IMG/VR virus record: IMGVR_UViG_3300020214_002250
Span: 1-23,150 of that record
Reading direction: 5' to 3' (one strand)
DNA length: 23,150 nucleotides
From: a virus
The position numbers and the translations under genes were made by a program. The notes under the pieces are model-generated. The model searched no databases and was not told the origin of the DNA. It worked only from the letters and a program-made list of their open reading frames with translations. Position 1 is the first letter of the stretch. The number at the start of each line of letters is the position of its first letter. Shown one piece after another: positions 20,474 through 23,150 of the stretch.

Positions 20474-20934
20474 TTATCCTTCTTCTTTGTTATCGGTCCT
20501 CCCGTGACCCACGCCCTGCATGTTCTTTTTGAAGCACACTTAAAATCAAAAGCCTCGCAATATCCGAGTTGTCCAGCCGAGTCGATGGAATCCCATTCAT
20601 CTTTTCTTTCATTGCCGACAAGACCAGAGGAGATGCACGATTTCATTTCGGGTGTAACGATGAACACCGCACAGTTTCCGCATCTTTGCTTTTTGGCCGA
20701 TGTGGCGTCGACATCCCATTCCTTGGCTATCTTGTTCCAATAATCGGAGTTTGGCTCCGATGGATTGAGTGGGCCGTACATGGCGGTTTTGATTGCCTTG
20801 CCCCTGTTTCTAAGGTTGACCGCTATGTCGGAGGTTGCCTTGGGGCATCCTTTCGCGCCCTTTTCGTCCTTTTGCTCAAACCTAAATCTAGTTATCGGTC
20901 CCTTATAGGTGCCCCAGGTGTTGTCTGTGTTCAT
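20470..20934 (-). CDS. Cysteine-rich protein, HiPIP-like candidate (copy 1)
   Basis: A 154-residue protein. Cysteines at 85, 88, 100 and 126 (RCGNCAVFI, MKSCISSG, LGYCEAFD), with two more at 133 and 139 (FKCASKRTCRAW), resemble the C-x2-C...C...C order of high-potential iron-sulfur proteins, which carry one [4Fe-4S] cluster. Disulfide or zinc binding is an alternative. The N-terminus (NTWGTYKGPITRFRFEQK) is clearly related to that of the next gene (NTWKDYGGEIRGVRVEQK), so the two are tandem paralogues. The ATG at 20934 has AAGGA about 12 bases upstream, within a run of A, and overlaps the stop of the upstream paralogue (ATGA). Confidence 0.75.
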   Translation of the reverse strand: MNTDNTWGTYKGPITRFRFEQKDEKGAKGCPKATSDIAVNLRNRGKAIKTAMYGPLNPSEPNSDYWNKIAKEWDVDATSAKKQRCGNCAVFIVTPEMKSCISSGLVGNERKDEWDSIDSAGQLGYCEAFDFKCASKRTCRAWVTGGPITKKKDK

Positions 20935-21299
20935 TTCTTTTTTCCTTTTTTGTTGACCAATTCCGACGGAATGGCAGCCAGCCTGCAATACCCGCCTGGT
21001 TCAATTTTTACTTTGACGATTTTGCAGACGTTTTCAGATTGATAGTGGGCGCAGTTGGCGCAACGGACGCCGATGCCGTAATTGTCGTTATTGGCTTGCG
21101 GTACATAGCCGACCCAAATACCGTTTTTATCATTATCAGCAAGTTTTCCGAATTTGGCGACGATCGACTGCATTGCGGAAATGAATTCTCTTTCCGCCGG
21201 TGGGTGGTACGGCGTTTTTGTCGAAGTTGGGTCGGCCGCTTTCTGTTCTACTCTTACGCCCCTGATTTCTCCGCCGTAGTCTTTCCAGGTATTGGTCAT
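20931..21299 (-). CDS. Cysteine-rich protein, HiPIP-like candidate (copy 2)
   Basis: A 122-residue protein with exactly four cysteines: C80 and C83 (VRCANCAHYQ), C92 (ENVCKIV) and C105 (PGGYCRLAAI). The spacing C-x2-C-x8-C-x12-C and the CANC...Y and GGYC surroundings resemble high-potential iron-sulfur proteins, where the motif is CxxC, then C, then GWC. No signal peptide is present, unlike most HiPIPs, so it would be cytoplasmic. Shares its N-terminus with the neighbouring copy. Fe-S binding is inferred, not shown. Confidence 0.75.
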   Translation of the reverse strand: MTNTWKDYGGEIRGVRVEQKAADPTSTKTPYHPPAEREFISAMQSIVAKFGKLADNDKNGIWVGYVPQANNDNYGIGVRCANCAHYQSENVCKIVKVKIEPGGYCRLAAIPSELVNKKGKKK

Positions 21300-21300
21300 G

Positions 21301-21495
21301 TCACGGAGTCTCTATGTTTTGGGGATCAAGATTTACTTCGATGTGGGAAATGACAAGTTCTGACTCTTTCTTGGTATTGATCCAATCGACGAGTTCATCA
21401 CGCAGCTTGTTTACGGCCGCCTGAGCTTCCTCGTCGCTTTCAGCAAACCATCCTTCGATGACAAACGAAGCGTTTCCGGAGTACCAGTCCCCCAT
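21301..21495 (-). CDS. Hypothetical small protein
   Basis: A 64-residue acidic protein (MGDWYSGNASFVIEGWFAES, then EEAQAAVNKLRDELVDWINT), with a beta-alpha-beta pattern like a small ferredoxin-type or RHH-like fold, but no known family. It ends one base before the start of copy 2 of the HiPIP-like pair, so they are co-transcribed. Confidence 0.65.
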   Translation of the reverse strand: MGDWYSGNASFVIEGWFAESDEEAQAAVNKLRDELVDWINTKKESELVISHIEVNLDPQNIETP

Positions 21496-21497
21496 CT

Positions 21498-21809
21498 TTA
21501 CTCACTGACGCCTTTGTTTTGTTCCGTCTCGTTTGCATCTTCTTCCTTCGTTGAACTGCGGCCGGTCGAGATCATCAAACCGGCAAGGGTTCCGGTAATG
21601 AACGTGGCGACGCTCGATAGGACACCGAAGAACATTTTGTCATTTTCTGCTTGAACACCGATCGGTTGAGTAACGAATACAAGTGCGTAAAGAATGAATA
21701 TCGTCGTAACCATTAGGACGCTTGCGAGCACGCACCCGACAACGAACTTCAGTCGCGCGTCGAGTTCTTGGGGGGAAAGTCTTGGGCGGTTGCTGGGTTT
21801 GTTCATCAT
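21498..21809 (-). CDS. Membrane protein with two helices
   Basis: A 103-residue protein with transmembrane helices at about 21-47 (KFVVGCVLASVLMVTTIFIL) and 59-81 (MFFGVLSSVATFITGTLAGL), a polar N-terminus with many prolines and arginines, and a charged C-terminus (STKEEDANETEQNKG). Both ends should be cytoplasmic. Holin-like topology, but there is no endolysin close by; the ATG overlaps the lipoprotein's stop (ATGA). Confidence 0.75.
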   Translation of the reverse strand: MMNKPSNRPRLSPQELDARLKFVVGCVLASVLMVTTIFILYALVFVTQPIGVQAENDKMFFGVLSSVATFITGTLAGLMISTGRSSTKEEDANETEQNKGVSE

Positions 21810-22000
21810 GGCGTTGTCGTCTCCGTCGGGTCAAAGCCCAATAATGTTTCCGTACAGTTTCCGTCAACCAGGCACGTCGGCGGGTAACAATCCTTATTAT
21901 CCCAGTTGTCTGGGTCCTGGCACGAATAGCGGTAACTTCCGTCGAACCCGCATGCGGCCATGGCAAACGCCAAAATCGCAACAAGAATTAATCTTTTCAT
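21806..22000 (-). CDS. Small lipoprotein
   Basis: A 64-residue protein starting with a classic lipoprotein signal (MKRLILVAILAFAMAAC): positive residues, hydrophobic core and lipobox MAAC, so the mature protein would be lipidated at C17 and anchored outside the cytoplasmic membrane. The mature part has four more cysteines (YSCQDP, KDCYPP, PTCLVDGNCTE), probably in disulfides. A GTG at 22012 would add four residues. Phage lipoproteins often block superinfection; that role is inferred. Followed by the two-helix membrane protein with coupled translation. Confidence 0.75.
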   Translation of the reverse strand: MKRLILVAILAFAMAACGFDGSYRYSCQDPDNWDNKDCYPPTCLVDGNCTETLLGFDPTETTTP

Positions 22001-22070
22001 CAAATACCGCACTTCTCGCGGGCGTCCGGTTACGGAATTACCCCAATAAGTTTAGCATTCGCCAAATAGG

Positions 22071-22292
22071 TCAGAGGTCCTTGACTGGAACCTCAACACC
22101 ATAGATTTTCTTGATATCGGCCACGATTGGCTTGACGGATTTGGGTGTTCCGTGGGTGAAATAAACCGGGCCAGGGATGTGTCGTGGCGGGTGGATCTGG
22201 AACTTGTTGTTTTTTTGAACCACAACAAACCCCATCCTTGCCAATTCTTTGAACAACCGCCTGACCACTTTGCTTCCGTGTTGTCTTGCCAT
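22071..22292 (-). CDS. HicA-like small protein
   Basis: A 73-residue protein with the alpha-beta-beta-beta-alpha layout of HicA-type mRNA interferases (double-stranded-RNA-binding-like fold): VVRRLFKELARMGFVVVQ, then FQIHPPRHIPGPVYF, then SVKPIVADIKKIYG. The usual GSHH catalytic histidine is replaced by KNNK; a histidine occurs later (YFTHGTP), so RNase activity is uncertain. No HicB antitoxin gene follows. ATG at 22292 has AGGAGG eight bases upstream, one of the best ribosome binding sites here. Confidence 0.65.
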   Translation of the reverse strand: MARQHGSKVVRRLFKELARMGFVVVQKNNKFQIHPPRHIPGPVYFTHGTPKSVKPIVADIKKIYGVEVPVKDL

Positions 22293-22401
22293 ATTCAACT
22301 CCTCCTTGTTGGAGTGATTAGGTTATGTCAACTGCAAGCTACACCCTACAATGGCAAATGGCAACCCATAGCTAGGCTAATAAAGCAGGGGGGTTTCGGG
22401 G

Positions 22402-22430
22402 TTGCGTATTTGCGATTGATGCTATACCAT
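22402..22430 (+). promoter_or_regulatory. Candidate promoter of the rightward tail genes
   Basis: TTGCGT (22402-22407), 17 bases, then TACCAT (22425-22430); TATACC at 22423 is an overlapping alternative. The transcript would have a leader of about 30 bases ending in the GGGAG ribosome binding site before the ATG at 22467. This is in the 174-base divergent gap between the HicA-like gene and the next gene. Confidence 0.45.
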
Positions 22431-22466
22431 GCTGTTCGTCGATTAGTTACCTAACAGGGAGTACAC

Positions 22467-22718
22467 ATGCCAAAAACAGTAACCAAGCAATCCAGCGAAT
22501 ATGCAAAATTGATTTCAACCGGGATCGGCCGAGGTCGCAAAAAGAAAATGACCGCCGCCGAGGCTGCCAAGAAGACCGAAGAACAGCAGCGCAAGAATCG
22601 CTTGCGCCAGGAAGCCCGCCGTCGCGCGTTGATGGTGCTGCAACATCGGTATGCGGATGAATATGCCGCCTTGTATGCTGCTGAGCAGTCATTCCTCAAC
22701 GAAGAATCAACAAAATAA
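22467..22718 (+). CDS. Small basic coiled-coil protein
   Basis: An 83-residue basic protein (GRGRKKKMTAAEAAKKTEEQ, then RKNRLRQEARRRALMVLQHR) that is almost entirely one long charged helix, likely a coiled coil that could bind nucleic acid. Ribosome binding site CAGGGAG, six bases before the ATG. No family recognised. Confidence 0.7.
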   Translation: MPKTVTKQSSEYAKLISTGIGRGRKKKMTAAEAAKKTEEQQRKNRLRQEARRRALMVLQHRYADEYAALYAAEQSFLNEESTK

Positions 22719-22728
22719 GGAGAAGAAC

Positions 22729-22995
22729 ATGGCAACAAACAAGAAAAAGCCAACAACAAAAAAGCCGGTAGCAAATAAAAAGCCGGTGACCAAGAAGAAG
22801 CCGGCGAAGAAAAAGAAGCCGGCCAAGAAGCAGGCGACGAAGAAAAACCCGTCCCTAAAGAAAACAACCAAGAGCAAAACCAATAGAACAAAGCGCACCC
22901 AATCAAAACAATCTGTTCGCGCAGGCACACGCGACCCCGACTGGGCGTATCTTGACGATCTCGTCAGCAGGGGAACCGTCAGGGCCGGACTCTAA
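22729..22995 (+). CDS. Lysine-rich H1-like protein
   Basis: An 88-residue protein. The first 60 residues are Lys/Pro/Thr repeats (KKKPTTKKPVANKKPVTKKK-type), and the end is a small folded part (DPDWAYLDDLVSRGTVRAGL). AAGGAG precedes the ATG by 9 bases. It may condense DNA like histone H1 tails. Second protein of this kind, unrelated in its tail to the one at 15136. Confidence 0.75.
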   Translation: MATNKKKPTTKKPVANKKPVTKKKPAKKKKPAKKQATKKNPSLKKTTKSKTNRTKRTQSKQSVRAGTRDPDWAYLDDLVSRGTVRAGL

Positions 22996-23003
22996 GAATT
23001 CAA

Positions 23004-23150
23004 ATGAAACCACCAATAGGGGAATACTACGACCCAACGGGAGAGATCCCGTTCCCTCGCCTGATGGGGGAGAATTCGGATTCGGTTGCCGAAATGCCAG
23101 ATGAAGAATTCGAAAAATGGGCTGAGTCGCTTCCGGACGTAAACAGTATG
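23004..23150 (+). CDS. Hypothetical acidic protein, 3' end outside the window
   Basis: The frame opens at ATG 23004 and runs without a stop to the window edge (49 codons seen). The visible part is acidic (MKPPIGEYYDPTGEIPFPRL, then MPDEEFEKWAESLPDVNSM). No family can be named from this fragment, and the ribosome binding site is weak. Confidence 0.5.
   Translation, partial: MKPPIGEYYDPTGEIPFPRLMGENSDSVAEMPDEEFEKWAESLPDVNSM

Noticed and set aside
22729-22870. Simple AAG-rich repeat
   Set aside because: It is explained by lysine codons of the H1-like gene.
1-23150. CRISPR array, insertion sequence or integrase
   Set aside because: No regularly spaced repeats, transposase or recombinase motifs were seen on either strand.

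Overview
The window looks like an early/metabolic segment of a tailed-phage genome (or a prophage or metagenomic phage contig) whose host is probably an actinobacterium. The evidence is a WhiB-type regulator, a class II (B12-dependent) ribonucleotide reductase, many ATGA/GTGA stop-start overlaps, very small intergenic gaps, dozens of short unknown genes, and several genes preceded by a -10-like box exactly 6 nt before the ATG with no Shine-Dalgarno (leaderless architecture, common in Actinobacteria). No capsid, portal, tail, integrase, tRNA, rRNA or CRISPR was seen. The host and the phage assignment are inferences from gene content.

Layout. (1) 1-7441, mostly plus strand: the 3' end of a SNF2-type helicase, a single-strand binding protein, a lysozyme/transglycosylase-like protein with an uncertain start, small zinc-knuckle proteins, a complete class II ribonucleotide reductase (3847-5769), several tiny membrane proteins and a phage Dam-type adenine methyltransferase. 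(2) 7443-9862, minus strand: a five-gene cluster headed by an XRE-family repressor-like gene, then a ParB/DGQHR-like protein. (3) 10000-15133, plus strand, divergent from (2) across an operator-like control region: a DUF932/TIGR03299-type protein, an unknown protein, WhiB, a 599-residue primase-helicase, a terminase-small-subunit-like HTH protein, a zinc/RHH-like protein and a winged-helix-like protein. (4) 15136-16799: an accessory cassette with a lysine-rich H1-like protein, an unknown gene with unusual arginine codons, a converging gene with features of the ADP-ribosyltransferase fold, and a small membrane protein. (5) 16800-17059: about 200 bases without a gene, where strand composition flips. 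(6) 17060-22292: two plus-strand unknown genes, then a long minus-strand series encoding an Fe(II)/2-oxoglutarate oxygenase of the asparagine-oxygenase/clavaminate-synthase type, a PAPS-reductase-like PP-loop protein, MazG, a ferredoxin, two related four-cysteine (HiPIP-like) proteins, membrane proteins, a lipoprotein and a HicA-like protein. (7) 22467-23150, plus strand: basic small proteins and a gene cut by the window end.

How it fits together: helicase, SSB, primase-helicase and RNR form a replication and dNTP-supply set; MazG could trim nucleotide pools; Dam and possibly the oxygenase/PP-loop pair could modify DNA, RNA or host molecules. The most unusual part is the minus-strand redox block at 17996-21299, where a ferredoxin, two HiPIP-like candidates, a PP-loop enzyme with extra cysteines and a 2OG oxygenase lie within 3.3 kb. 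No function can be proven from sequence alone.
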